64,000 nt of DNA, from the NCBI GenBank assembly GCA_963966185.1, contig CAWZYM010000172.1:725001-789000 (forward strand), written 5' to 3'. Of this stretch, positions 1-11,320 are shown piece by piece. Source of the DNA: Rhabditoides inermis (taxonomy: Eukaryota; Nematoda; Chromadorea; Rhabditida; Rhabditidae). Both the position numbers and the translations under genes were made by a program. Below the pieces are notes generated by a model. It was not told the DNA's origin, did not search any database, and saw only the letters and a program-made list of their open reading frames with translations. Position 1 is the first letter of the stretch; each line of letters opens with the position of its first letter.

Positions 1-234
1 TGAAAATGCTTAAGTCCACTGCTGTCTGGTAGCCTAATTTCTGCGTAAGAAACCTTAATTTCTGCGTAACGGTACATATATATTTATTGTCGTGTTACAT
101 AAACAAAGACATTGCAAAAACGGAAAGAAAATAGATAACGACATTGGTATGTGTGAAAGGGAGACATAACATGAACGATAGATAACATGATATAATTCAT
201 ATAATACAAAAGGAAAGGAAAAACATGGATGTGC

Positions 235-1641
235 TCAAATTCGACGAATTTTAGACATTGTCATTAATTCTAGGGAAGATAGGTGTTGTTTAAAAGAGGT
301 GTGGTCACGGATATGTACAACGTCAGAAGGTAAGGCATTCCAGGTACTGAAAGCTCTACTAATAAATGTGCTTATTTGGCCATTGTTATCGAATGAAGGC
401 ACAATTCTAAATTCGTTTGAGTTTCTGGATCTTGTTGGAATAATAGTGAAAAGCCCTTGATAATCCAAAGTTGTTTTAGAGTGAATGAACTTATGTATAT
501 AGGTGATGTCATTCAAAAAACAACGTTTCAAGATTGAGTAGCTCTAGGCGTTGAGGATAGGAAAGGGTGCGACCGATACGCTGACACACGCGACGAGTGA
601 AATAACGCTGTACATTTTCAATGAGGTTCACAGAAAATACATCCTGCGGATTCCATAGTTCAGTGCAGTATTCCAATTTGCACCTAAAAAAAGTTTTGTA
701 GGCAGTTACCAAGATGTTAAGATCCCTGGTTTTATAGGTTCTGAAAAAAATCATTTATGGCGAAAAGAGTTTGTTGAATAATGTGGGTGTAGTGATCTCT
801 GAATAAGAGTGATCCGCTCATGAGAACACCCAAATCTTTAGCGATTTCAACAGGGACTAAGGCACACCCTTGTACAAAGTAAGTGTGCTTAGGGTTTTTC
901 TTACCTTTGTGTAGAATTTGAGTTTTCTCCGTGGAAATTTGTAGCCCCCAAGAGGATGCCCAATCAATTACGATATTTATAGCTAGTTGGAATATTGACG
1001 CAGCAGTTGTATCACAAGGGTCAAACGGGTAGTACACTTTCAAGTCATCTGCATAGAGCGCGCATTTAACATTATCAGGTAAATTATCAGAGAAGTTGTC
1101 AATGAATACGTTAAAAAGTAGTGGGCCTAAACAGGAACCCTGAGGAACTCCACAGTTAACAGTACTTGGTTTTGATTGCTTGCCACCAACCATAACGGAC
1201 TGTTTTCTGTCCTTGAGAAACTCTTTAATCCAACCAAGAGTATTTCCGCGGATGCCCATGGAATCTAATTTTTTAAACAGAAGTGAATGGTTTATGGTGT
1301 CGAAAGCTTTCTTGAAATCAAAGTATATGCAGTCAACGACTAAACCTGCCGAAACATATTTACACCATTGGCTATGGCATTCAATGAGTTGGGCATTTGT
1401 AGATCTATTTTTGCGAAAACCAAATTGTATAGGGGAAAGAACGTTATTTTTCTCAAAGAAATCTGTTATTTGTTTCGGATTTTGAAGTGTTTTTAAGAAA
1501 AACATTATTAATTCCATCTGGAGAAGTGTTGAATTTAGATTTTAGTTTACTGATAAAATGATGAGCAGTTAAAAGGGAAATATCAATAACATCCAGAGAT
1601 TCTTTCAAATATTGCAGTTGAGACCCAGGAGGGGAACCCAA
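235..1641 (-). pseudogene. LINE reverse transcriptase and C-terminal region, frameshifted
   Basis: The best-preserved piece is 732-1517. It has QFGFRKNRST, the FDFKKAFDTINH block (RT motif A), GVPQGSCLGPLLF (motif B) and the catalytic YADD box (CALYADDLKVYY, motif C). Downstream frames at 509-754 and 235-531 carry the conserved 'YCTELWNPQD' and 'FSTWNALPSDVV' C-terminal signatures of CR1-like elements. An upstream fragment at 1453-1641 has the SPDGINNVFLKN block. At least three frame changes make this a pseudogene. Confidence 0.8.
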
Positions 1642-2096
1642 ATTAGCATAAACTAAATCAAAATATGCAGCAAAAAGTTCACATTTAATTCTGATTCGTG
1701 TACAGAAACTCCATTGTTGCAGAGAGAGCTTATACCATCTGCTGGATTCATTTTTTGGCGAATGTCCCGGTAGAATGCTGACCGGTTTCCATTAACAATT
1801 AATTTTTTCTCACGTCAACAATTCCATTTTTAAATAGCTTTGCGTAATTTACGCTGAGCTCGATCTGAATCCATAGATTGCGGTCTAATCGATGACAACT
1901 CCATAGCATGTCGCTTCAGCCTTTTTAAATGAGATGGAAGAGAGCGGGTGCGATTGGGTTTTGAAGCGACAAGCGGAATGTGATCATCGATTATGTTGTG
2001 AATAATACGGTAGACTTCAGAACACGCATCCTCAGTGTTTTTGCCAATAAATACGCGACTCCAATTGATTTCAGAAATGATTTCATTAATTTTCAT

Positions 2097-2967
2097 TCAG
2101 TTAGCTTTTTTATAGTTTCGGTGCAAGGTGAGAGAGACGTTGGAGTTGGGTGGATATTCATGAATTTTTAAGATTATTTCAATAGGTAAATGATCACAAG
2201 TGGAGAATTTGGGGAGTGGATTAGAGGAACCAATGAGACTAATGTTGTCCGTAAATACGAGATCAAGAGTATGCGCACGTCTACCTACCCGTCTGACCAT
2301 TGTGGCACGCTGAACAGTTTGACAAAAGGAGTGTAAAAGGGAGAAGCCGAGCAGTGATTTGATTTGTCAAAGTAATCGAAAGCTTGGAAGGTCTTCCAAT
2401 TGATAGTGGGGGCATTAAAATCACCAAGAATCAGGTGAAACCGATTATCATGATCAACAAGTGAATCCAATTCCGATATTATTTGCGAAACAGTAGATTT
2501 AATTATTTGAGATGACCCGGGGGTACGGTAACAGGTTATGAAACGAATTGGTTTGGAGTATACGAACGTAGGGGACGGTAGAATGTCAAATACGAGAACC
2601 TCACATAAGTTATTGAGAGATTTGCTGGCAACATGTTGAACAGTGAGAGAAGAATTGTACAGCGCTAAAACACCACCCGCGTGCGACGGCCTATCGGAAC
2701 GCAAAATGTAGTAGCGACCACCCAATTTGAGTGACGACACGGAGTCCTGTGGATCTAACCAAGATTCGGTGAATAAACAGATCAAGGGCTTTTTTCACAT
2801 TTTAATAATAATTCGATTTCATAAAACTTGTTTCTGACCGATTGCGCATTTAGAAGAATAACCTTAGAACCCGGAATGCCTACTACATGAGAAGAGAGAG
2901 TACAATCAACGTGAGGGACAACAACACTATCAAAACTAGAAGAAGACACCTGACCGTCGTTGAGCAA
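2097..2967 (-). pseudogene. LINE endonuclease (EEP) domain, frameshifted
   Basis: Frame fragments at 2782-2967, 2285-2785 and 2097-2300 together read as an apurinic-type endonuclease. Visible landmarks are the N-terminal LLNAQSVRNK block, TESWL, a RFITCYRTPG stretch, ILGDFNAP (the catalytic GDFN motif), a THTLD-like block and STCDHLPI near the end (the SDH-like catalytic region). The domain would nick the target site for target-primed reverse transcription. The breaks between the three frames show that it is inactive here. Confidence 0.75.
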
Positions 2968-3085
2968 AACAGGACTCGAGGGCAGGTCCTAGGCAGCGGC
3001 ACCAGAGCTGCTCGTGTCCATCGCAGTAGGCGACACGTCGGCCGGCTCGCTCGCGTCCACCCGCGAACACTCTTATCCGGAACAT

Positions 3086-3630
3086 AAAGTAACCATTGTA
3101 GGTTAGGCTAATTTCTTATTAGCTTAGGTTAATTTCCACAGAAGGGTTTTGTTACCCCGAAATAAACATTTGCTATACGGAAATTAGTGTTTCTCAAAAC
3201 CTTATTTCGCAGATAGGTTAACGAAAATCTTCGGAGCGCAGAGAAATCGCGAGAGAGCACGCTGTCGGCAGAGAGCGCAGACATGCACTTACGCCACGGC
3301 GACCGAAATGCAGAAAAGGTTTCGTTTGAAATGGTTTCTATACAATACCAAGAAAAATATAGTTGCATATACACGCAACATTGTGCGTCACATCATAAAA
3401 TGTGTCACATCATAGTTGTGTGCGTACTAATGAACGACAGAGCTGGGGAGTCAGTAAGAGAGGAAATTTCAATCAAATTCAACAAAAGCACATGTATTAT
3501 CTGTTAAAAAGTACTTGCGTAAAGATAGTAAGTTTGTCTTGAACCAATTCAGCAAAAGCGCATGCATAAAACGTTTACAAATACTAACACAAACCTGCGC
3601 TTTTCTTTTTCTGTCCCATCTGAACATCAG
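3086..3630. other. Non-coding stretch between the LINE and the next exon
   Basis: I see no gene here. The sequence is AT-rich and has no repeat I recognise. The splice acceptor of the following exon is at its right edge, so it is most simply intron of the gene that ends at 4168. Confidence 0.5.
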
Positions 3631-4168
3631 ATCATCAGTGGCAACTTCGCGTCGCATCTGTCGCGTGCGGGCGAGTTCAAGAAGTTCAGCGTGCGCATCA
3701 ACTGCATGGGTGAGACGGGGGGTCGAGTGGTGATCGAATGTCTTTCGCTTGCAGACACGGTGCCCCAGACAGTCTCCAACATCAAGAACGTGCTCGAGCA
3801 GAACCCCTGCCTCGAGGAAGTCAAGGTTCGTGGTATTACCATGCTATCGTTCATTATTATCATTTTATCATTATCATTTTTATCACATATTCATTTACAG
3901 CTGCACGTGCTCTACCTTGCTGACATCCCGCTTCGCAGCGATGATGACGTGGAGGAGATTGTGAACCTGCTGGACAGTGAGTTCCTTCTTTTTCCTCCTC
4001 GCCTCAAGCATCTTTCTTGCAGTGTTCGAGTTCCGCTTCCTTGTGCTGTCGTCCCGTGATGTGATCGAGGCCCCCCGCGAGAAGCGCAGACAGGCGGAAC
4101 TGTTCGAGCTTCTCCATAAGCTGACCGACAGCGAGGACAAGAAACACTACACCTACTGGTGGCCGTAG
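3631..4168 (+). CDS. 3' end (four exons) of an unrecognised protein-coding gene
   Basis: Four exons splice in phase: 3631-3709, 3755-3825, 3901-3976 and 4023-4168. The introns are 45, 75 and 46 bp and each has GT and AG ends. The acceptors end in cttgcag, tttacag and cttgcag. The joined C-terminus is about 123 residues and ends in HYTYWWP before TAG at 4166. It has an amphipathic leucine-rich part (CLEEVKLHVLYLADIPL, then DDDVEEIVNLLD) and a charged helix (APREKRRQAELFELLHKL). I do not recognise the family. The 5' part lies to the left, beyond the LINE or outside the window. The exon structure is well supported; the function is unknown. Confidence 0.7.
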
Positions 4169-4309
4169 AACGCATCGAACACATTGATGTTGTCTCTGAT
4201 TTATTCCTCATTTCATATGTACTCGTTCACTTTTACCTAGTCACTTTCGTCTTGGCTCACCTCACTTTGTATTTCGTTGATTTTCCCTATCCATTCCGCA
4301 GTTATGTAA

Positions 4310-4315
4310 AATAAA
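4310..4315 (+). terminator. Polyadenylation signal AATAAA
   Basis: A canonical hexamer lies about 140 bp after the stop codon of the unrecognised gene and before the SUZ12 start, as expected for the 3' end of the upstream transcript. Confidence 0.5.
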
Positions 4316-4538
4316 TTCATTTTTTCGCATTGTTATGATATTTGTTATGAATTATACAGTAACACATGATGTTGAAAATGCAAGTTTGAATTTTCCGGGC
4401 TTTATTGATTGACGGTGACTCACCCGAAATTGTGCTCATTTCTCACCACAATTTTTGGCGCCAAATGTTATAATTTAGGATTTATTGAATATTTGTTTTA
4501 TTAGTCATCTTTTTTGCCACTTCACAACATTCAGGGTG

Positions 4539-6941
4539 ATGGCACCGAAAGATGATACTGTTATGTCGGACAACGACGACTGCAACTCCAAGAAAGGCAA
4601 CTTTGATTTATGCTCGGATGAAGTAGTTTTTATATATTTTACGATTCCCCGACTTGACAGGCCCTGCAGTTCGGTGTTCGATGCGTTTGAAGTGCCGTCG
4701 CGAGTCGCAGAACTCGCAAGCCAGAAGCGACACGCCCGAAGCAAGCGAGCAAAAGGTACGCGTTCCCGGTTGTTGGAGCTTTCGCACGTAGACTTCAATT
4801 CATCTAATAGTTTTCGTCGTAATGTTTTGTCGTCGTAAAAATAGAATGATATGTTTAGCCGGCGCGTTCGAACCGCTCGCGCCGTCGTCGTCCGACTTCC
4901 TCTGTGGAGAAGGAGAATGTGGATCCGGCGGCTGGCACTGACCCCCTCTCGACAGACGGGAAGAAGGCGCACAAGTGGGTCAGAATCAGACAAGATGCTC
5001 TATATAAGGTTTGCAGGAAGGTCGCCGCTGCAGACAAGAACATGGATGTGGAGATGGAGGAGGAGGAGGCCGGGGAGAACCCGCGCCGCGACAAGCTGCT
5101 TCCCGTGGCAGGTGGGTGGACACATCACTCCTCGTCATCCTCACTGCTCACAGAGCTGTGGTCTTCTATGCGCGGCCGCGACACGCCGCCGTTCCTGATG
5201 CGCAACCTGCGCAGCGGCATCCGCCGGCGACTCGACCAGGAAGGGAAGAGGCACAGCGCGTCAGTATTTCTTAACTGACCTATTATTCATCTTGATCACT
5301 CTTTTTATTGTATGCGATTCCTCCCAATGCTGTCTTGACAGGAGAGCGGAGGGGAGGGCGAGGTGCGCGGTGAAGAGGTCTGTGGAGAAGAGGGCCAAGA
5401 TGGAGGCGGTCAGTGTGCACAGACTGCGCGTCTCCGCGGCAGAGAGAGCGGCGAGGACAGAGAGACTCGCGGGGATGATCAACGGGCTCAAGCTGGAGAA
5501 GCTGGTGGGTGGCGGTGGGGGAGCTAGGGTCTAGGGGATAGAAAGACGGTAGACGGAATTGCAACGGGCGGAGTTGCAACATGAAAAGGACGGAGTTTCA
5601 AAATTCGGCTGGAAAGTGGTCGCTATGCGGATCTGTACACTGTTAATTGTCACGGGGCAGTTATAGGTTTTTTGTCTTGCTGAATGTGAACGTGTTGCAG
5701 GAGAAGGGGCTGCAGGAGTTTCTGTCGATCGAATTCTACCACATCGACGACAAGACACCCAATGTGAAGCGTGAGTATTATTCATGTCCTTGGTCCTTCA
5801 TTTTTTTTTGGCTACTAATTGTCTATGGTCAGATGAGTAGCCGTAAAGCAAAAGGCTAGTCTAGTCACTGATAAGGTAATTGTAATAGGCCAAAACGCAA
5901 ATGCAATTCCCTCTTTCGCAGCTCAGTCCTACTATCCTTGTCAGCTTCCTGTATCTGAAAAGAAAAGACGTACCGTGCTTCCTTTTAGACGCCGCTCTGT
6001 GCGTGGTGAGCCCGCGCGTGGTGACGACGCAGCTGCTGTACGGGAAGACGCACGTGCTGCACGAGGACGCCCACTGGTTCAGGCCCCTCCACGTACACAC
6101 CGCGCCCATAAAGCCAAGGTGCAAGAGGGATTGGGGATACATTTCCAGAAACTATTCTGCAGAGGTGCTGATAAACACAATCACAAGAAGCAATATGACG
6201 CATAAGAGTGGAGTATAATTGGTTATGAAGAATGTGTTGCAGCGAGCGTAGTGACAAGGCGACGATGTCTGCCCGACCGGCGACGTATTGCGAGCACGCA
6301 GTGGCCGCCATCCGAGAGGGGGAGGCGGTGAGGTGAGTGGAAGGAAGAAAAGGAAAAGGAATGGAGTATTATATTCCGATTCCCCCACAAATTATACCGC
6401 TGCCACGTAAGGGCAATTGGTTTCTCCCAAAGTATACCTTCATGATCGTTGATAGGAGGACAATAGGGATACGAAAATGTGATGGATGAACTGTGACAGG
6501 TTGTTTTATATGTGTTTGCAGCCGCGTCTACCTAGTCGTGACGGTGACCAGCCGGGTGCACCACCACCGCAACAAGGCCAAGGACGGCAGGCACGGTGGG
6601 TGATCGATCACAGTATTGATTTATTCATTGATCTTGCAGGAGCCTCCTCTGCTGACGTGACTGATGCCGGTGTGGAGGTAAACGTATCGATGTATGACGT
6701 CATATTGTTCGGTCAAATCAATCAATATTTATTTGGAATCAAAACATAATCGTACAACCCCCCCCTAAGTGGCGTGGCGAACCTTTATCGATTGATGACG
6801 TCATGGTTTTGCAGACCAAGTACATCGGGGCGGTGAAGATCGGTTGGTGCGCGGCGCGGGCGGCGCAGTGGCCGCGACGCCGCGTGCTCTACACACAGTT
6901 CGACTACGGAAAGCAACACATGCACCTGCTGAGGTGGGTGG

Positions 6942-6990
<49 letters not shown>

Positions 6991-9630
6991 AGTCGCTAAA
7001 GAAAATGGCTTTATTTTTCTACCCGTTGACAGTTGACAGTAGGGTTGGCATACGAGCAATGTGTTTTTGTGTTTCGTGTCGCAATCACGAACATTACTAT
7101 CCTCTTTGTAGATACGACGAGCACGCGGCGGCCCTGGCAGAGTACGAGGAGCGGGTGGACGAGAGCGGGGAGGTGGTGGCGGCGGATGCGGTCGGGCTCG
7201 TCGCCTATCTCAGAGACCAGATCGCGGTGGGTGGAGACTATGCACTGCAGAGGAACTGAACCTGATGGGACATTTCAAGTCCATAAGATAAGGGCTAGGA
7301 GTCAATGAAGTACTCCCGAACATTCTCGAGCACGGAATGCGAAATTGTTTTTGAGGCGACTGACCGCGTCTTGAATAGTGTGATTTGAGGAGCGCGCGCG
7401 CGAGCCGCACTGCAGCATCGTCGTCGGACTCTCCGACGACTACTACGATCTGAAGATGAAGAGGAACAAGGTCGGGCATCTCTCTCTCTCTCTCTCTCTC
7501 CATCCCTCCCTTCCTCTATATTTCAACGTCTTTGCAGAAGAAGCCGAAGGTTCCGGTGTGCATTCCCGTCGATAACAACTTTGAGGTGAGTATTGATTTC
7601 AGTTTACACATCATTGTCTGATTATAAATTCAGATTTCTGCTTCTGCCGATAATGAACAGGAAGAGTTCACCGTGCAGTGGGTATCGCGTTTCAGTATAT
7701 TTTTTTTTCATTATGTCAATGAAAACTAAAGTCAAAACAGTTGATGTAGGTTCTACGACTGCCCCTCGAACGTTAGCAAGGCAAAGGACACCGAGGTTAC
7801 GAAGGCTGCGAAAGAGGCTACTGAGAAGACGGAAGAGGAGGATGAGGTGGAGGTTGTGGAAGACGAGGAGGAGTCCACGCCCGTCTTCAACGTTGACCTC
7901 AGCAGGGCCACGCTAAACGAGAAGGTGGTGAGTAGAGCGCCTGTGAAGGTGTGGTCAGACTTTTCGAACCATGCCCTTCTAAACACAGTGGTTGGTTGTG
8001 TGCCAAAGTCGTTTTGAAGTGACTAACCGCTACTTTGCTATGCTTGCAGACGGGCCTGGTGTGTCCGTTCACTGGTCGCTCGTTCGGCTCGCTGACCGCG
8101 TTGCTCACCTACATGCACCACACCTGCCACGGAGTGTTCAAGTTCCAGCTGGAGGTGGGAAGGCGGGATAGATTCGCGAGACGTTCGCTTCATTTCACCA
8201 TTCCACTTTCTCGTTCACGCACATTCATTTTCGCACGTCTATATGCATGAATACAGATCGAGTTACGTAGCTGAAATCTAGGATTTGTCGATACAAGTGA
8301 TGCATTTGAGCACGTGGAGCGTTGTTCTCGGCGTGCGTGGGTGCGGGTGGCGAGCGAGTGCGCGGCGACACGGGAGACGGGCGACGGACTCGTGCGGTTC
8401 GACGAGGAAGTCGACTGGGGGTGAGAGGGGAAGGGGAGGACGCTATGAGTTGCAGCCCACACAGATGTTATTTATGACAGAATATGTAAGAGGGAGGAGA
8501 AGAATAGATAGAGATAGAGAGATGGGGGAAGAGAGAGAGAGGGTTGCCTGCAGCTACCACGGCGGCTGTGGTCTCCCGACGGCGCTGCGCCCGCCCGCCT
8601 TCCGACTCGCACACGAGGCAGTCGCCACCGACCGCAACTGGAAGACCGTCGTCGGTTCACTGCTTCACTTGCTGACATCTCAATCAATCAATAGTTTATC
8701 CGGAATCGCTATATATTTGAATATGATAACATTTTGATGGGATGTTCTCGGTTTCGCCTCGCCATCAAGAGAGATAACATAGAAGCTGGTCCAGTGTGGT
8801 AGTACATGGTCAGCAGAAATCGTGTTCAGCGGGCGCAGTCGTGTTTCGGGGCGCGGTTCGGCTCGTTCGAGTACCGGCGACTGGCGGGTGGACGGGGCGA
8901 CAGGCCGCACTCGCGGTGCCTCCCCGCACACCCCACGCACAACCACATGGCCGTCAAGGTGAAGACGTGGGTGATTCAGAGATGGGAAGGTGGGGTCGGA
9001 ATGGAAAGTATGGAACATCGTGATTCATCATATTCTTTCAATGTCGAATAGTTGATCCCGACTAGTAATGTTTGCAATCATTATGGTCAATTTTCCCAAA
9101 CACTACCGAATGCCCCCAAAACACTTCGTAATCGCCTTTCGAATCGCCCTCAGAACACTCCCGAATTACCTTCGAAACACTCCCGAATACCCCCGAACAC
9201 TTCGGAATGCCTTGATAGGCTTTCGAAACACTCCCGAATGGCTTTCGAAGAGACTGACCGCACCTTAAAGGAACAGTGGCGACTTATTTGTGGCAGGTCG
9301 TAGCAGAAATAAGGGGGAGGAGAAGTAGTGTGTGTGTGTTTGTCATTCAGGCGGTGCGGGATGTGCTGCAGCACTCTGCTCACCCGGGTGTGTCGGCGGC
9401 GCTGCTAGAGTGGTGGAACGAGTTCCTGGTCGACAGACCCCACGCGGCCAGCCCGAGAGCGAGGACACGCGAGATGGTCAGTGAATGGACAGAGAGAGAG
9501 AGAGATTAGAAGGGGATCATGAGGAACCGGAGTCACTGGAGGAGTAGCGGTTAGTATACTGTCGTTTTTGAAGGCGTTTTGAAAAGACTGACGGACTGAC
9601 CACTATTTTAGGGAGGGAGGAAGAGAGAGA

Positions 9631-9669
<39 letters not shown>

Positions 9670-9864
9670 TGCAGGTGGCGTTCGCAGTGGAGCACGGCGA
9701 CTCGATCCTCCGCGAGAAGCTGTTCGGCCAGTGGATCATGCACGTCAAGACACTCACGCGGTGCGTTCCTATACTGTAGTTGAGGCACAAATGCTACATA
9801 TTTCATCTGACACTAATAAATCGTAATTTCAATATCTTTCCTCTTACTCTCTACTTATGTTCGG

Positions 9865-9900
<36 letters not shown>

Positions 9901-10237
9901 AAGGGTACGTTGAATAGAGAGTGTCTGTTTCAGTCTGCGCGAGTACAGTGTGTCGGCGGCGGAGCTGATCATGATGCTGCACGCGGACAAGCGGCAGTGG
10001 ACCGGCGACGCGCTCGAGAAGAGGGAGAAGATGGTACGTACCGTACGTGCCACAACCACTCCATGCCCACTCCTTGTGCTGTGTCTTCTTGAGCTTCTCC
10101 GAATTCCATGGAACCCTGTGTCATCAATGAGATGTTTTCAGAGGAGGAATCTTGTGTGTGCGGACGGAATGGCGAGGGAGATGAAGATGTTGAAGAACGT
10201 CAAGCAGGAGGTGTTCAACCCGGAGTATGATGAGTAG
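4539..10237 (+). CDS. SUZ12: Polycomb protein SUZ12 (PRC2 subunit), multi-exon
   Basis: SUZ12 is the scaffold of Polycomb repressive complex 2, which methylates H3K27 in the nucleus. The C-terminal VEFS box binds EZH2. The conserved blocks appear in family order. An N-terminal region runs over exons 4859-5111, 5154-5259, 5342-5504 and 5701-5770. A block over 5989-6118 includes VVSPRVVTTQLLYGKTH. Next come EEFTVQW near 7661, an acidic linker, and the zinc-finger segment CPFTGRSFGSLTALL in exon 8050-8154. A stretch with PHSRCLPAHPT near 8900 matches the family FHSDTCLPLRP region. The VEFS box lies in exons near 9351-9477, 9671-9760, 9933-10031 and 10141-10237, with ALLEWWNEF, KLFGQWIMHV and LREYSVSAAELI. 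I chose ATG 4539 because it follows a splice acceptor at 4534 and starts MAPKDD. The N-terminus is uncertain: an intron may lie near 4619. The phase around a possible 21-nt exon at 7661-7681 does not close cleanly. The zinc finger lacks its second cysteine. Confidence 0.8.
6715..6750 (-). repeat. Short LINE/SINE 3'-end fragment in a SUZ12 intron
   Basis: The block (TCAA)n followed by TATTTATTTGGAATC resembles short fragments at 8679, 48226 and 55921. All share an ATCA/TCAA-type simple tail next to TTTATCCGGAATCG-like sequence. Confidence 0.35.
6945..6987. repeat. (CT)n microsatellite in a SUZ12 intron
   Basis: About 20 uninterrupted CT units begin just after the donor of exon 6815-6932. Similar CT or GA tracts occur in many introns of SUZ12 and TSC1. 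Confidence 0.9.
8679..8735 (-). repeat. Short LINE/SINE 3'-end fragment in a SUZ12 intron
   Basis: It starts with a TCAATCAATCAAT simple tail, then GTTTATCCGGAATCG and TATTTGAATATGATAACA. A TSC1 intron copy at 48226 matches for about 55 bp and then diverges, as expected for 5'-truncated insertions of one family. Confidence 0.5.
9060..9270. repeat. Degenerate minisatellite in a SUZ12 intron
   Basis: The motif (TTTCGAA)ACACTCCCGAAT recurs several times with changes, at spacings of roughly 25-40 bp. It then runs into a GACTGACCGC motif that is also found in other introns of this gene. It is clearly intronic, between exons ending near 8960 and starting near 9351. Confidence 0.6.
9622..9668. repeat. 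(GA)n tract directly before a SUZ12 splice acceptor
   Basis: A purine tract (GAGAGA...) runs up to GGTTGCAG, the acceptor of the VEFS exon that starts at 9671. A purine repeat sits where a polypyrimidine tract is normally expected. A related (GA)n lies at 9868-9899 upstream of the next exon. Confidence 0.85.
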
Positions 10238-10640
10238 AGGATCCGGAATCCTGTCCCGCTTTTTTCTGTTCCTTCTTTTTCATGTTGTCTTGTCTCTCAC
10301 ACCTCAAGTTTTTTTTCTGATCTCCCCTCAGAGCCTTCTCTACCTGATCTCTCAGTATCCTGTGTGCTTTCTTCACTATGACGTCTTGTTGTTATTATAC
10401 TGCCCAAATGGTTGATGTTGCCTTTCCGTATTCAGTTTACGTCCTATCATATGCACCCCTATACCCTATTTTTCTTTGTTACTATTTTGACCTCATATTG
10501 AACTTTTTGTTACCTAGCTCGATTGTTCCAGTGTTTTTGTTATACCGAGATAAAATTTGGAAGCGAAAAGACGTCTCGAAAGTGTTCGTAAAACTATCTT
10601 TGTTTGTCATATTGACTTCATTTTACGAATCTTCATAAAA
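10238..10640 (+). other. SUZ12 3' untranslated region
   Basis: The sequence after the stop is non-coding. The part from about 10325 to 10635 has a decayed duplicate at 46125-46440 upstream of TSC1. They share GAGCCTTCTCTACCTGATCT and TTTTTGTTATACCGAGATAAA. Confidence 0.7.
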
Positions 10641-10727
10641 CCAGCAGAGGACTGAGTCATTCCCATCACTCTTCTCGCTAGGTCAATTGATTTCTGCCCT
10701 CCTCCTCGGTAAAGTCCACGTTACTAA

Positions 10728-10885
10728 AATTTTTAGCTTTCTGTTACTAAAAGTAGCTACAATTTCAGTAACAAAATTTCGCACTTTTTACTAAAATTTC
10801 AGTTTTTCCTTACTAAAATCTAAAATCGTAGTGTTTTATCACTGAAATTTTAGCGTTTGCCGACTAAAATTTTAGTACTTTTCAA
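10728..10885. repeat. Cluster of palindromic ACTAAAATTTTAGT-type motifs
   Basis: At least six degenerate copies of ACTAAAATTT and its reverse complement AAATTTTAGT occur in 160 bp. Each is able to fold on itself. The cluster lies between the SUZ12 3' end and the phosphatase promoter. No protein is encoded. Confidence 0.6.
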
Positions 10886-10999
10886 AATGAAAATGGGCTC
10901 CGCAACGGGTGCGATTGACGATTGAACACCTGGAGGAGGGAATCCAAGTCGACCTTCTATGACGCATGACGTGTATCAGATTCAGCCGTCACACTGTTG

Positions 11000-11170
11000 T
11001 CAATGATAAGATAAATATCCGGAGGTTTGGTGGCTAGAGTTGCGATAAGTTCGTGACTAGTTGCAGACGCTTGCGGAAAACGAATACCGTTTATCAGTTA
11101 TCACCTGTTTTATTGGAAACGCGTTTGCGACACACACCTTTTTCCAATCAGTTGAGTGTTGATAAAACTG
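11000..11170 (+). promoter_or_regulatory. GATA-motif cluster upstream of the acid phosphatase gene
   Basis: Six GATA cores are seen in about 160 bp: TGATAAG and AGATAAA at 11004-11015, CGATAAG at 11043, TTATCA twice at 11091-11104, and TGATAAA at 11160. The phosphatase start codon follows at 11321. In nematodes such sites drive intestinal genes, including acid phosphatase, through ELT-type GATA factors. The role here is inference. Confidence 0.45.
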
Positions 11171-11320
11171 CGTATACTGTTGTTCACGACACGCATTGTC
11201 ATCGACACTTGACACCTACTGAAGTATATGTGATATGTGATGCTTGTATTTGTGTTTGTGATATTTTTCCACTAACCAATCTATTAACCAATTAAGATCC
11301 GCGACAAGACGCACTGCAAA

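Larger units (their letters stand above)
190..3085 (-). mobile_element. Decayed CR1/Jockey-type non-LTR retrotransposon (LINE family 1)
   Basis: Read on the minus strand, this stretch encodes the usual order of a CR1/Jockey-clade LINE: an endonuclease/exonuclease-phosphatase domain (about 2967 down to 2097), then reverse transcriptase (about 1641 down to 732), then the C-terminal region (down to about 235). The frames change several times, so no intact protein remains. It lies upstream of the last exons of an unknown gene and is probably in one of that gene's introns. The ends are approximate because I found no clear target duplication. It belongs to a different subfamily from the LINE copies at 17350, 33979 and 42587, which resemble it only at protein level. 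Confidence 0.8.

Noticed and set aside
3562..4059. Single 165-codon frame read straight through 3562-4059
   Set aside because: It runs through three introns with clear donors and acceptors; the four-exon model keeps a consistent phase and GC-rich codon use.
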